41,352 nt of DNA from Acidobacteriota bacterium (lineage in GTDB: Bacteria; Acidobacteriota; Thermoanaerobaculia; Multivoradales; Multivoraceae), in assembly GCA_011523565.1 (NCBI GenBank), contig WTGL01000169.1, positions 6,152 through 47,503 of the forward strand, in the 5' to 3' direction. Position numbers and translations under genes: made by a program. Shown here one piece after another: positions 34,032-41,352 of this stretch. A model generated the notes under the pieces. That model worked only from the letters and a program-made list of their open reading frames with translations, did no database searches and was not told where the DNA came from. Positions within the stretch are counted from its first letter, which is position 1; each line of letters starts with the position of its first letter.

Positions 34032-34361
34032 ATGTACGCAGTGATAGAGACTGGTGGCAGGCAGGTCCGCGTCGCGGAGGGCGACGTCGTCGACCTCGAG
34101 CGTGTTGCCGGTGCCGAAGTCGGCTCGGAAGTCGTCTTCGACCGCGTGTTGATGATCGGCGGTGGAGAGGGCGAGACCGAAGTCGGTGGTCCGGTCGTCG
34201 AGGGGGCCCGGGTACGGGCGCAGCTCATGACCGATCTGCGTGGGCCGAAGATCATCGTCTTCAAGTTCAAGCGCCGCAAGGGCTACCGGCGTCGCCGCGG
34301 TCACCGGCAGGACATGCAGCGCTTTCGGATCGAGGCGATCGAACGGGCGGCCGGGGCATAA
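34032..34361 (+). CDS. rplU: Ribosomal protein L21
   Basis: The 109-residue protein has the L21 pattern [44 protein letters not shown] and the basic [21 protein letters not shown] at the C-terminal end. It binds 23S rRNA in the large subunit. It is the first gene of rplU-rpmA-obg-nadD-rsfS, a classical order. A leader with a hairpin precedes it. The gap to rpmA is 23 bases. Confidence 0.98.
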   Translation: MYAVIETGGRQVRVAEGDVVDLERVAGAEVGSEVVFDRVLMIGGGEGETEVGGPVVEGARVRAQLMTDLRGPKIIVFKFKRRKGYRRRRGHRQDMQRFRIEAIERAAGA

Positions 34362-34384
34362 GACCGCATTGGAGGGCGATAGAG

Positions 34385-34642
34385 ATGGCGCACAAGAAGG
34401 GCCAGGGCTCGAGCCGCAACGGGCGGGATTCGAATCCCAAGAACCTCGGCGTGAAACGCTACTCCGGCCAGAGCGTGACCGGTGGCACGATCATCGTGCG
34501 TCAGCGAGGCACGCGGTTCTTCCCCGGGGAGAACGTGGGCCGCGGCAACGACGACACGCTGTACGCGCGGGCCGACGGTGTGGTCGAGTTCCGCAACCGG
34601 GGCCGGCGCGGCACGCTGGTCAGCGTCCATCCGGCCGGCTAG
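34385..34642 (+). CDS. rpmA: Ribosomal protein L27
   Basis: The 85-residue protein begins [16 protein letters not shown], so it has the usual N-terminal tail without the cleavable prefix found in Firmicutes. [19 protein letters not shown] and [17 protein letters not shown] are classical L27. The tail reaches the peptidyl-transferase centre. GGAGGG lies about eight bases before the ATG. obg follows after 72 bases. Confidence 0.98.
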   Translation: MAHKKGQGSSRNGRDSNPKNLGVKRYSGQSVTGGTIIVRQRGTRFFPGENVGRGNDDTLYARADGVVEFRNRGRRGTLVSVHPAG

Positions 34643-34714
34643 GGGAGTGGAGCCGGGCTAGGGAGCCTGTGAGGCTGCAGGCGGCCCCGTCGGGCCGTCC
34701 CGCGGGAGCGGCTG
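34643..34714 (+). other. Spacer between rpmA and obg with short hairpins
   Basis: The 72 bases hold two small dyads, AGCCT-gtg-AGGCT and CGGCCC-cgtc-GGGCCG, followed by GGGAG six bases before the obg ATG. They could process the message or reduce read-through from ribosomal genes into obg. No T-run is present. Confidence 0.35.
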
Positions 34715-35770
34715 ATGCACTTCATCGACGAGGCCGTCATCGATGTCCTCGCGGGTGCGGGCGGGGACGGCTGCATGGCGTTTCGGCGCGAGAAGTTCGT
34801 GCCTCGCGGAGGCCCGTCCGGCGGCGACGGGGGCGAAGGCGGCAGTGTCGTGCTGGTGGGCTCCGGCGGCCTCGGCACCCTGTACCGGCTCACGTTTCCG
34901 GCCAACTACCGCGCGGAGCGGGGCAGGCACGGCGAGGGCTCGAACCGAACCGGCAGGAGCGGGGGCGACCTGCTCATCCCGGTACCGCTCGGCACCGAGG
35001 TCTACGATGCGAACAGCGGCGAGGCGCTGGGTGAGGTGCTGGGGGAAGAGCAGCACTTGATCGTCGCCCGCGGCGGCGCGGGGGGCCGCGGCAACGCGAG
35101 GTTCAAGAGCGCCCGGCAACGGGCGCCGAGGCGCACGGAGCGGGGAACGCCGGGCGAGCAACGGCGCCTCCGCCTGGAACTCAAGCTGCTTGCCGACGTC
35201 GGTGTGGTGGGTTTGCCGAATGCCGGCAAGTCGACGCTGATCAGCAGGCTCACCGCCGCCAGGCCAAAGATCGCCGACTATCCCTTCACCACCCTGGTGC
35301 CCCAGCTTGGAGTGGTCGGCGCGCCGGCGCTGCCGGTGGAGGCCGAGCCCTTCGTGATCGCCGACCTACCGGGGCTGATCGCCGGCGCCGCCCAGGGCGC
35401 CGGACTCGGCACGCGCTTCCTGCGCCACGTCGAGCGCTGCCGCGTGCTGCTTCATCTTGTCGATCTCGGGCCGCAACCGGAGGAAGCCGGTAGTTCGGTC
35501 GAGGAGGCCGCCGACACGATCAGCGCAGAGCTGGGCGCCTTCAACGAGGATCTTCTGCGCAGGCCGCGGATTCTGTGCGGCTCGAAGCTGGACATCGCCG
35601 CCGCCGGCCGCCGTCGCGAACTCCACGACCTGGCCGCGAGACAGGGAGTGCGGGCGTTCGAGATCTCAGCCGTGGCAGGCACGGGTCTCGTGCCCCTGGT
35701 TCGGGAACTTCGGAGCCTTCTCGACGACCGCAGTTCAGCCGCGCAAGTGCCTGCGGGAGCCCGGCCATGA
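34715..35770 (+). CDS. obg: Ribosome-assembly GTPase Obg
   Basis: The 351-residue GTPase works in 50S assembly. The glycine-rich Obg fold occupies residues 1-158 (GGDGCMAFRREKFVPRGGPSGGDGG and RGGAGGRGNARF). The GTPase domain has G1 GLPNAGKST (166-174), G2-region YPFTT, and G3 DLPGLI (217-222). The base-recognition G4 motif reads GSKLD (289-293) where NKxD is usual, so Asn is replaced by Ser. There is no long C-terminal domain. The stop overlaps the nadD start by four bases. Confidence 0.96.
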   Translation: MHFIDEAVIDVLAGAGGDGCMAFRREKFVPRGGPSGGDGGEGGSVVLVGSGGLGTLYRLTFPANYRAERGRHGEGSNRTGRSGGDLLIPVPLGTEVYDANSGEALGEVLGEEQHLIVARGGAGGRGNARFKSARQRAPRRTERGTPGEQRRLRLELKLLADVGVVGLPNAGKSTLISRLTAARPKIADYPFTTLVPQLGVVGAPALPVEAEPFVIADLPGLIAGAAQGAGLGTRFLRHVERCRVLLHLVDLGPQPEEAGSSVEEAADTISAELGAFNEDLLRRPRILCGSKLDIAAAGRRRELHDLAARQGVRAFEISAVAGTGLVPLVRELRSLLDDRSSAAQVPAGARP

Positions 35771-36375
35771 GGGGGCCCGGAGGGCGGATCGGGCTCTTCG
35801 GCGGCAGTTTCGATCCGATCCACAACGGCCACATTCTGCCGGTGCTCGCGGCTTACCGAGAACTGGACCTCGACGTCGTCCACTACCTGCCGACCGCCTG
35901 CCCGCCGCACAAGCCGCAGGGCACGAGGGCCCCGGCCCTGGCGCGTAACACGATGGTCGAACTGGCCCTGCTGCCCTACCCGGAACTCGTCGTGTCGGAT
36001 GCCGAACTCGACCTGGGGCGATCCGTGTACACGATCGAGACGGTGGAGCGCTACGCTGCCGAGTTTCCGGATGCCAGTCTGCATCTGCTGCTGGGCGTCG
36101 ACAGCTTCAACGAACTGCCCGGCTGGCGGCGCTTCGGCGACCTGATCGAGGCGGTGAAGCTGGTCGTCCTGGCACGTCCGGGGGAGCGCGGTCTCGACCC
36201 GGAGGTGCGCTCGTCGGTTGAGCGCGCGCGCGGCTACGTGCTGATCCGGCACCGCTCGGTGGATGTTTCATCGAGCGACATTCGGCGTCGTCTGGCACGG
36301 GGTGCGGACGTGCGCGCGGATTTGATGCCGGACCCTGTGCTGCGCTACTGTCGCAAGTACGGATTGTATCGTTGA
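35767..36375 (+). CDS. nadD: Nicotinate-nucleotide adenylyltransferase
   Basis: The 202-residue enzyme makes deamido-NAD from nicotinate mononucleotide and ATP. It has IGLFGGSFDPIHNGH (residues 8-22, the nucleotidyl-transferase signature), LPTACPPHK, LLGVDSFNELPGW and the C-terminal ISSTEIRRRL-type motif, here VSSSDIRRRLARG. ATG at 35767 overlaps the obg stop. rsfS starts at 36372, overlapping the nadD stop by four bases, so all three genes are coupled. Confidence 0.97.
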   Translation: MRGPGGRIGLFGGSFDPIHNGHILPVLAAYRELDLDVVHYLPTACPPHKPQGTRAPALARNTMVELALLPYPELVVSDAELDLGRSVYTIETVERYAAEFPDASLHLLLGVDSFNELPGWRRFGDLIEAVKLVVLARPGERGLDPEVRSSVERARGYVLIRHRSVDVSSSDIRRRLARGADVRADLMPDPVLRYCRKYGLYR

Positions 36376-36788
36376 CGCAACTGCAGACGCTCCAGGCCCA
36401 GGCGGGCACGACCAGCCACGACCACGAAGGGGCCACCGACACCGAGGACCGTGTCCGGGCGGCGACTGCGGCCGCGCTGGATCGCAAGGCGCAGGATCTG
36501 CGGGTGCTGGAACTGACCGAGGTCAGCGACTTCACCGACTACTTCGTCATCTGCAACGGCGCCAACGCCCGGCAGGTGAGCAGCATCGCGGAAGCCGTGG
36601 AGCGCAGGCTGCGCACCGCTGGCGCGCGGCCGCTTCATCTCGAGGGCGCGGGCCGGGGACAGTGGGTGCTGCTCGACTACGGTGACGTGGTCGTCCACGT
36701 GTTCGACGCCGAACGGCGTGAACTCTACCGGCTGGAACGGCTGTGGTCCGACGCGCCGGACCGGACCGCGGAGCTCGCGCCGGCCTGA
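36372..36788 (+). CDS. rsfS: Ribosome silencing factor RsfS
   Basis: The 138-residue protein contains the RsfS/Iojap core (LDRKAQDLRVLELTEVSDFTD-type, YFVICNGANARQVSSIAEAV, GAGRGQWVLLDYGDVVVHVF). It binds ribosomal protein L14 and blocks subunit joining in nutrient stress. About 30 polar residues precede the core. The start is TTG at 36372, overlapping nadD. In many genomes rlmH follows, but here a ThiS-like gene follows after a 116-base gap. Confidence 0.95.
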   Translation: MTQLQTLQAQAGTTSHDHEGATDTEDRVRAATAAALDRKAQDLRVLELTEVSDFTDYFVICNGANARQVSSIAEAVERRLRTAGARPLHLEGAGRGQWVLLDYGDVVVHVFDAERRELYRLERLWSDAPDRTAELAPA

Positions 36789-36803
36789 AGACGATCCTGC
36801 GCC

Positions 36804-36833
36804 GCCAAACCTGTCGCCGGCTCCATGTTTGGC
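36804..36833 (+). other. Inverted repeat after rsfS
   Basis: GCCAAAC (36804-36810) and GTTTGGC (36827-36833) form a seven-base perfect inverted repeat with a 16-base loop, 15 bases after the rsfS stop. It may mark the end of the rplU-rsfS transcript, though no T-run follows. The rest of the 36789-36904 gap shows nothing else I recognise. Confidence 0.35.
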
Positions 36834-36904
36834 CCCAGCCCCCACCTCACGAGCAGCGTACGCCGAAGAACTCGCTCCGCTGCGTTCTACGGCGGACGCT
36901 CCTA

Positions 36905-37204
36905 GTGGATACGGTGCTGCGACTCCGGGTCAACGGCCAGGAGCGGGAACTGGCTTCCTCGGGCTCCGGCGCCACCGTGCTTGATCTGCTTGGGAGCCTC
37001 GATCAGCATCCGAAGACGGTGGCGGTCGAGCTGAATCGCGAACTCGTACCCCGCGCCCGGTTCGGCGAAACGGCGCTTCGGGACGGGGACCGCGTCGAGA
37101 TCGTCCGCTTCGTTCAAGGTGGTTCGGGGGCGGGCGATCGACCGGGGGTCGTCGAGGCCGCTCGCCTTGTCCGGGGTGGTTGGCGACGCAGTGTTCCGGT
37201 ATAG
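36905..37204 (+). CDS. ThiS/MoaD-like sulfur carrier with a C-terminal tail
   Basis: From the GTG at 36905 (or the GTG at 36914) the protein has about 99 residues. Residues 4-73 are a complete ubiquitin-like ThiS (LRLRVNGQERELASSG, TVLDLLGSL, VAVELNRELVPRARFGE, LRDGDRVEIVRFVQGG). The diglycine at 72-73 is normally the very C-terminus, where ThiF adenylates it and sulfur is added. Here 26 more residues follow (SGAGDRPGVVEAARLVRGG and onward), including another GG at 91-92. Either the tail is cleaved first, as for some JAMM-processed carriers, or the gene is altered. No thiG or thiF lies in the window. No clear ribosome-binding site. Confidence 0.7.
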   Translation: MDTVLRLRVNGQERELASSGSGATVLDLLGSLDQHPKTVAVELNRELVPRARFGETALRDGDRVEIVRFVQGGSGAGDRPGVVEAARLVRGGWRRSVPV

Positions 37205-37205
37205 T
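37177..37205 (+). promoter_or_regulatory. Probable promoter of the tRNA cluster
   Basis: A good -10 element TATAGT (37200-37205) lies about 57 bases before tRNA-Lys; 17 bases upstream is a weak -35, TGGTTG (37177-37182). The -10 overlaps the stop codon of the ThiS-like gene. The following bases are a GC-rich leader of about 45 nucleotides ahead of the first tRNA. Confidence 0.5.
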
Positions 37206-37261
37206 CCCGCGCTGCCGTCGGCGCCGGAGGAACCGGCCGCCCTGGAGACGGTACGGAGGCG

Positions 37262-37337
37262 GGGCCGCTAGCTCAATTGGCAGAGCAACAGACTCTTAAT
37301 CTGTGGGTTCTAGGTTCGATTCCTAGGCGGCTCACCA
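37262..37337 (+). tRNA. tRNA-Lys(CTT)
   Basis: The 76 bases fold fully. Acceptor GGGCCGC pairs with GCGGCTC (one G-T), D-stem GCTC/GAGC, anticodon stem ACAGA/TCTGT with loop CTCTTAA (anticodon CTT, reads AAG), T-stem CTAGG/CCTAG with loop TTCGATT. Discriminator A and an encoded CCA (37335-37337) end the gene. It is the first tRNA of a short plus-strand cluster. Confidence 0.96.
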
Positions 37338-37383
37338 CATCCCACCCGTGGCGGCTGAAGGTCCTGCACCGCTGAGGCGCGAC

Positions 37384-37465
37384 GCGAAAGTGGCGGAACT
37401 GGTAGACGCGCTAGACTTAGGATCTAGTCCCGGAAGGGGTGGGGGTTCGAGTCCCCCCTTTCGCA
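37384..37465 (+). tRNA. tRNA-Leu(TAG)
   Basis: A type II tRNA of 82 bases. Acceptor GCGAAAG pairs with CTTTCGC; the D-arm contains GGCGGAACTGGTAGAC as in other leucine tRNAs; anticodon stem CTAGA/TCTAG holds loop CTTAGGA (anticodon TAG, reads CUA); the long variable arm is CCC-GGAA-GGG; T-stem GGGGG/CCCCC with TTCGAGT. Discriminator A is at 37465. CCA is not encoded (CGA follows), unlike the other two tRNAs in the window. Confidence 0.95.
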
Positions 37466-37565
37466 CGATCGCCACGAAACCGCTAGCGCGCTACACTCAG
37501 AATCTAGTCCCGGAAGGGGTCAGGGGTTCGAGTCCCCCCTTTCGCACGATCGCCACGAAACCGCT
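37407..37565 (+). repeat. Tandem duplication covering the 3' part of tRNA-Leu
   Basis: Copy 1 (37407-37484) and copy 2 (37487-37565) are adjacent direct repeats with a period of 80-81 bases. They differ by three substitutions in the anticodon arm and by a small change at the T-stem start (GGGGG versus CAGGGG). They are identical across the rest of the variable arm, the T-loop, the acceptor 3' half and about 19 bases beyond the tRNA end. The unit lacks the tRNA 5' half. Confidence 0.85.
37487..37546 (+). pseudogene. Partial tRNA-Leu copy with CAG anticodon
   Basis: This is the tRNA part of repeat copy 2. The anticodon arm reads CTACA-CTCAGAA-TCTAG, so the anticodon would be CAG (reads CUG), with one C-C mismatch in the stem. 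The variable arm, T-loop and acceptor 3' half (CTTTCGC) are kept, with an A-C mismatch in the T-stem. The D-arm and a matching acceptor 5' half are missing: upstream only ACGAAAC faintly resembles GCGAAAG, at half the needed distance. It is most likely non-functional, a remnant of a leucine tRNA or of unequal exchange. Confidence 0.75.
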
Positions 37566-37607
37566 CCATTCGCACTACCGGAATCGCCTGAGTCCTCCCG
37601 TTCGGCC

Positions 37608-38951
37608 ATGACTGTAGTGGTCAAGAAGAGGGAGATCGGCCCCTGCCGGCAGGAAATCGTCATCGAGGTTCCGGCCGAAGAGGTGGACGCCGAGTACCTG
37701 CGGGTCGCCAGGGACTACCGGCGCCGGGCCCGGCTCGACGGTTTTCGCAAGGGCAAGGCGCCGCTCGACCTGATCCGCCAGCGGTTCGCGGAAGCGATCG
37801 GCGAGGACGTGTCGGAGCGGTTGGCCCCGAGATACTGGACGCTGGCGCGCGAAGAGGAGGATGTCCACGCCATGCTGCCGCCCAGCGTGGGGCCGGTCGA
37901 TGTGGTTCCCGGCCAGCCGTTGCGCTTCACGGTCACGGTCGACGTCGAGCCCGAGGTCGAGATCGGCGACGACCGGAGCTTCGAGTTGCCGCAGCCCGAA
38001 ACGGAGCCCACCGAAGCGGAAGTAGACGAGGTGCTGGAGCAGGTTCGCCTGGAGCGTTCGACCTGGGTGCCTGTCGACCGCTCCGCGGCGCGCGGTGACC
38101 GGGTGCGCGGCAAGGTCCATCGGGCCGCAATGCCGGGATACGACGAGCAGGCGGCCGGCGACGGAGACGACAATCGCGGCCCGGCTAGCCACGACATCGA
38201 CCTGGAGTTGGGCGACGAGCGGGTCTGGCCGGAACTCACCGACAACCTGACCGGACTCTCGGCCGGTCAGACAGCCACGTTCGAGCGCGTCGAGCAGGAG
38301 GACAACATCGAGCGGCAACGCCGCTACGACGTGGAAGTCCATGAGGTGCTCGAGCGGAAGCTGCCCGACGTCGACGACGACTGGGCCGGCGGTCTCGCCG
38401 CGAGCATCGGGAGTGTCGACGACCTGCTTCAGAACCTCCGCTCGCAGGTGGAGGCGCGAAAGATGGAGACGGCCCGCCAGCAGCGCACGGATGCTCTGCT
38501 CGATCAGTTGCGCGAGCGGTACCCGGTCGATCTCCCGGAGGCGGTGGTGGAGCGCGAGGCCTTGCAGATGGCGCGGTCCTATGCGAACAACCTTGCCCGG
38601 CAGGGCGTCGATCTCGAGCAACAGCAGTTGCCCTGGGAACAGATGATGGAGGAGATCCGTCCGCAGGCGGGCAAGCGGGCTCATGCCTCCTTCCTCCTCG
38701 ACCGGATCGCTCGGGAAGACGGGATCGAACCGACTCCGCAGGATCTCGAGCGTGCGCTGGACGTCATGGCGCGGGCCCGCAACACCCACCGGGGACGACT
38801 GCGGCGCGAACTGGAGCGGGACGGCGGCCTGGAGATGCTGAAGATCGAACTCAGACGGGACAGGACGGTGCAGGCTCTTCTCGAGGTCAATGCGCCGGCC
38901 GATCAGTCGGCCGGCGCGGAGGACGAACCTGTCGCCGAAGGAGAGGGCTAG
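37608..38951 (+). CDS. tig: Trigger factor
   Basis: The 447-residue ribosome-bound chaperone has the N-terminal domain with the ribosome-contact loop GFRKGKAP (residues 45-52), a central FKBP-type domain (about 150-245) and a long helical C-terminal domain (250-430, [22 protein letters not shown] and onward). The central domain is poorly conserved against usual PPIase motifs: it keeps RGDRV and [16 protein letters not shown] but not the usual GxxxxFxGG stretch, and contains an acidic insert. Start ATG at 37608. The order tig-clpP-clpX-lon is a classical one. Confidence 0.95.
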   Translation: MTVVVKKREIGPCRQEIVIEVPAEEVDAEYLRVARDYRRRARLDGFRKGKAPLDLIRQRFAEAIGEDVSERLAPRYWTLAREEEDVHAMLPPSVGPVDVVPGQPLRFTVTVDVEPEVEIGDDRSFELPQPETEPTEAEVDEVLEQVRLERSTWVPVDRSAARGDRVRGKVHRAAMPGYDEQAAGDGDDNRGPASHDIDLELGDERVWPELTDNLTGLSAGQTATFERVEQEDNIERQRRYDVEVHEVLERKLPDVDDDWAGGLAASIGSVDDLLQNLRSQVEARKMETARQQRTDALLDQLRERYPVDLPEAVVEREALQMARSYANNLARQGVDLEQQQLPWEQMMEEIRPQAGKRAHASFLLDRIAREDGIEPTPQDLERALDVMARARNTHRGRLRRELERDGGLEMLKIELRRDRTVQALLEVNAPADQSAGAEDEPVAEGEG

Positions 38952-38955
38952 GCCG

Positions 38956-39546
38956 ATGCTGGTACCAATGGTGGTCGAGCAGACCAACCGGGGAGAACGC
39001 GCTTACGACATCTACTCGCGGCTGCTCAAGGACAACATCGTGTTCCTTGGGCGGGCGATCGACGACGACGTGGCGAATCTGGTCATCGCCCAGATGCTGT
39101 TTCTCGAGTCCGAGAACCCGGAGAAGGACATCTCGCTCTACATCAACTCGCCGGGCGGGTCGGTGACCGCCGGGTTCGCCATCTACGACACGATGCAGCA
39201 TGTGAAGCCGGACGTCTCGACTCTTTGCGTCGGTCAGGCCGCGTCCTTTGCGGCAGTGCTTCTGGCGGGGGGCGCCAGGGAAAAGCGGCTCGTGCTGCCC
39301 AACGCGCGGGTGCTGATTCACCAGCCCTGGGTGCAGGCGCTGGGAGGTCAGCAGACGGACATCGACATCCACGCGCAGGACCTGCTGCGAATGCGCGGCC
39401 GGATCGACGAACTGCTCGCGCTGCACACCGGGAAGTCGACCGAGGAAGTCCACGCCGACACCGAGCGGGACAAGATCCTGACCGCCGAAATGGCGGTGGA
39501 TTACGGCCTCGCCGATCGCGTCGTAGAGCGTCGCGGCGCCCGCTAG
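38956..39546 (+). CDS. clpP: ATP-dependent Clp protease proteolytic subunit
   Basis: The 196-residue serine peptidase forms the proteolytic chamber used with ClpX. The catalytic triad is Ser97 in [11 protein letters not shown], His122 in VLIHQPW and Asp172 in [12 protein letters not shown]. The N-terminus [24 protein letters not shown] is typical. AAGGAGAGGG lies before the ATG at 38956, which is only four bases after the tig stop. Length is normal, so no propeptide oddity is seen. Confidence 0.98.
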   Translation: MLVPMVVEQTNRGERAYDIYSRLLKDNIVFLGRAIDDDVANLVIAQMLFLESENPEKDISLYINSPGGSVTAGFAIYDTMQHVKPDVSTLCVGQAASFAAVLLAGGAREKRLVLPNARVLIHQPWVQALGGQQTDIDIHAQDLLRMRGRIDELLALHTGKSTEEVHADTERDKILTAEMAVDYGLADRVVERRGAR

Positions 39547-39682
39547 CCACCGCCGAGCGGGCGCGCCGATGGCATGTCACGGCCCTGAGCCGTGCTACCA
39601 TCCGTAGGTGCCCGCGGCCTGTAGTGGTCGCCGCAGGCAGACTGGACGAGGCGCACGAAAGCAAGCAGGAACGAGCCGACGG
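39547..39682 (+). promoter_or_regulatory. clpP-clpX gap with hairpin and possible promoter
   Basis: The 136 bases contain a perfect six-base hairpin CACGGC-cctga-GCCGTG (39578-39594), immediately followed by a -10-like TACCAT (39596-39601). The surrounding GTGCTACCAT resembles GGTGCTACTGT at the rplU promoter. The -35 region is weak. A separate promoter for clpX is plausible. No other gene is visible. Confidence 0.35.
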
Positions 39683-40918
39683 ATGCCGAAGAAGGACAGC
39701 GGAGACGACGCCCTCAGGTGCTCTTTCTGTAGCAAGAGCCAGCGCGAAGTCAAGAAGCTCATCGCCGGTCCGACGGTCTTCATATGCGATGAGTGCGTCG
39801 ACATCTGCCTCGACATCATTGCCGAGGACCGGATGCTGGAGCAGCGCCAGGAAGCGGCCTTGCCCAAGCCTCAGGAACTGAAGAAACTGCTCGACGACTA
39901 TGTGATCGGGCAGGAGCAGGCGAAGAAGAAGCTCGCTGTCGCCGTCTACAACCACTACAAGCGGATCGACTTCGGCGACCGGGCGAGGACCGACGTCGAA
40001 CTGCAGAAGTCGAACATCCTGCTGATCGGCCCCACGGGTACGGGCAAGACGCTACTGGCACAGACCCTGGCGCGGCTGCTCAGCGTCCCCTTCACGATCG
40101 CGGATGCGACCACGCTGACCGAGGCCGGCTACGTCGGTGAGGACGTCGAGAACATCATCCTCAAGCTCTACCAGGCCTCCGGGAGCGACAAGGAGAAGAC
40201 CCAGCGCGGCATCGTCTACATCGACGAGGTGGACAAGATCTGCCGCAAGGGCGATAACCCGTCGATCACCAGGGACGTGTCGGGCGAGGGAGTGCAGCAG
40301 GCGTTGCTCAAGATCCTCGAGGGCACGCAGTGCAACGTGCCGCCCCAGGGTGGGCGCAAGCACCCGCACCAGGAGTTCCTGCAGATCGACACGACCAACA
40401 TCCTCTTCATCTGCGGAGGCGCGTTCGTCGGCCTCGAGGAGCGCATCGAGCGGCGCATAAATGAGAAGACGATGGGCTTCGGCGCCGACATCAAGAACCG
40501 CGAAAAGCGGGCGGGTGAAATGCTCCGCCACGTGCTGCCCGAGGACCTGATCAAGTACGGCCTGATCCCAGAGTTCGTTGGTCGCCTGCCGGTCGTCGCG
40601 ACGCTGGAGCAGCTCGACGAGGACGCCCTCGTCAGGATCCTGACCGAGCCCAAGAACTCCCTGGTTCGGCAGTACGAAGCGATGTTCGAGTTCGAGGACG
40701 TGAAGCTCACGTTCACGGCCGAGGCGCTGCGGGCGGTGGCCCGGCAGGCCATGAAGCGCAATGTCGGCGCCCGGGGCCTCAGGATCATCCTCGAGGAACT
40801 GATGCTGGAACTGATGTACGGCCTGCCGTCCGAAGCCGGCGTCAAGGAGTGCGTCATCAACGAGGATGTGGTGATGAAGGGCATTCAGCCGTTGACCGTC
40901 TACGAGAAGGCCGTCTAG
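39683..40918 (+). CDS. clpX: ATP-dependent Clp protease ATP-binding subunit ClpX
   Basis: The 411-residue AAA+ unfoldase selects and unfolds substrates for ClpP. The N-terminal zinc domain has Cys13, Cys16, Cys35 and Cys38; Walker A is GPTGTGKT (116-123); Walker B is [10 protein letters not shown]; the pore loop GYVGED, the sensor region and [14 protein letters not shown] are standard. The ClpP-binding IGF loop reads MGF. ATG at 39683 is chosen because it gives the normal N-terminus; the frame stays open further upstream without similarity. The lon ATG follows two bases after the stop. Confidence 0.98.
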   Translation: MPKKDSGDDALRCSFCSKSQREVKKLIAGPTVFICDECVDICLDIIAEDRMLEQRQEAALPKPQELKKLLDDYVIGQEQAKKKLAVAVYNHYKRIDFGDRARTDVELQKSNILLIGPTGTGKTLLAQTLARLLSVPFTIADATTLTEAGYVGEDVENIILKLYQASGSDKEKTQRGIVYIDEVDKICRKGDNPSITRDVSGEGVQQALLKILEGTQCNVPPQGGRKHPHQEFLQIDTTNILFICGGAFVGLEERIERRINEKTMGFGADIKNREKRAGEMLRHVLPEDLIKYGLIPEFVGRLPVVATLEQLDEDALVRILTEPKNSLVRQYEAMFEFEDVKLTFTAEALRAVARQAMKRNVGARGLRIILEELMLELMYGLPSEAGVKECVINEDVVMKGIQPLTVYEKAV

Positions 40919-40920
40919 CG

Positions 40921-41352
40921 ATGGCTTCCGGATACGTTTCGACGTCCAGCGAGCGGCTGCCGGTGGTGCCGCTCAGGGACATGGTCGTGTTCCCCCAGAT
41001 GATGGCCCCCTTCATCGTCGGGCGTCGCGGTTCGGTGCTGGCGCTGGAGCAGACACTGCGCACCGCGGGCAAGCTGATCTTCCTGGTCGCGCAGCGCGAT
41101 CCCAAGGTGGACGATCCCGGCATCGACGACATCCATCCGATCGGGGTCGTCGCGCGGGTCGTCCAGAACGTCAAGTTGCCGAACGGCAACGTGAAGGTCA
41201 TGGTCGAAGGCCTGCGCCGCGCGGAGCTGCGGACCCTGGAGGAGAAGGACGGCGCCTTCGAGGCCGAGGTGGAGGTCTACGAGATCCACTACCCGGCCGA
41301 CGACAAGGTCCAGGTCTACATGAGCCGGCTGCTCAACAGCTTCGAGCAGTAC
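40921..41352 (+). CDS. lon: Lon protease, N-terminal part
   Basis: The first 144 residues of Lon are present before the window ends in frame. LPVVPLRDMVVFPQMMAPFIVGR, LIFLVAQRDP, IGVVARVVQNVKLPNGNVKVMVEG and RRAELRTLE are the conserved N-terminal substrate-binding domain. The ATPase and protease domains lie beyond the window. Start ATG 40921, two bases after clpX, so clpX and lon are probably co-transcribed. Confidence 0.96.
   Translation, partial: MASGYVSTSSERLPVVPLRDMVVFPQMMAPFIVGRRGSVLALEQTLRTAGKLIFLVAQRDPKVDDPGIDDIHPIGVVARVVQNVKLPNGNVKVMVEGLRRAELRTLEEKDGAFEAEVEVYEIHYPADDKVQVYMSRLLNSFEQY

Noticed and set aside
34496-34515. Sigma-54 promoter-like TGGCACG segment
   Set aside because: TGGCAC occurs inside rpmA and nadD coding sequence without the matching -12 element and not in front of a gene.
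36789-36904. TPP riboswitch before the ThiS-like gene
   Set aside because: The conserved thi-box bases were not found; only one short inverted repeat is present.
37487-37546. Functional second tRNA-Leu(CAG)
   Set aside because: No D-arm and no acceptor 5' half at the right distance; mismatches in the anticodon and T stems.
1-41352. CRISPR array, insertion sequence, prophage or toxin-antitoxin pair
   Set aside because: No regularly spaced repeats, transposase motifs, phage genes or recognisable toxin-antitoxin pairs were found on either strand.

Overview
The window is 41.4 kb of dense, GC-rich bacterial chromosome with housekeeping genes on both strands. It has no phage, insertion sequence or CRISPR array. 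The gene content (LpxC for lipid A, NtrYX, periplasmic and secreted proteins) points to a Gram-negative, diderm organism. The C-terminal repeats of the secreted sensor at 22528-24261 (SGLFTFF, NWEVLVKVL, GCxxNGHxWV) resemble domains I remember from Acidobacteriota proteins, so Acidobacteriota (possibly Thermoanaerobaculia) is my best guess. That is recollection, not a database result.

Layout. (1) 1-7811, minus strand: lpxC, a DUF4390 protein, ntrY, ntrX, selB and a flavin/F420-type oxidoreductase cut by the window edge, closely spaced and probably one operon. (2) 8073-15957, plus strand: smpB and uvrA (overlapping), then an AAA+ activator of the sigma-54 family whose GAFTGA loop is altered. 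An intergenic stretch follows with two tandem dyads 20 bp apart. After it comes a partner-switching cassette: small membrane protein, RsbW-type kinase, STAS antagonist and GAF-PP2C phosphatase. (3) 15995-24261: an apparently exported Pcm, a TldE/PmbA-like protein, tRNA-Ala(CGC), a DUF883-type protein overlapping a second small membrane protein, a metallophosphoesterase, an active/inactive pair of M16 peptidases, and a secreted double-Cache protein. (4) 24295-28874: gcvT, gcvH, a membrane protein, larE and larB, converging on queA. (5) 28887-33882: a peptide-type ABC transporter (binding protein and two permeases, no ATPase), divergent from an orphan histidine kinase. (6) 34032-37204: rplU, rpmA, obg, nadD, rsfS and a ThiS-like carrier. 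(7) 37262-37565: tRNA-Lys(CTT), tRNA-Leu(TAG) and a tandem, partly decayed tRNA-Leu copy. (8) 37608-41352: tig, clpP, clpX and the start of lon.

The genes fall into recognisable working groups: envelope synthesis and nitrogen-type two-component control; trans-translation and DNA repair; general-stress-type partner switching; glycine cleavage; nickel-pincer cofactor synthesis; ribosome assembly; and ATP-dependent proteolysis. The most unusual parts are the regulator, dyad and partner-switch block at 11.5-16.0 kb, the tRNA-Leu tandem with a TAG-to-CAG anticodon difference, the ThiS-like protein with a tail beyond its GG, and the secreted Cache protein. I did not find one clearly unprecedented system. 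The 11.5-16.0 kb block is the best candidate.
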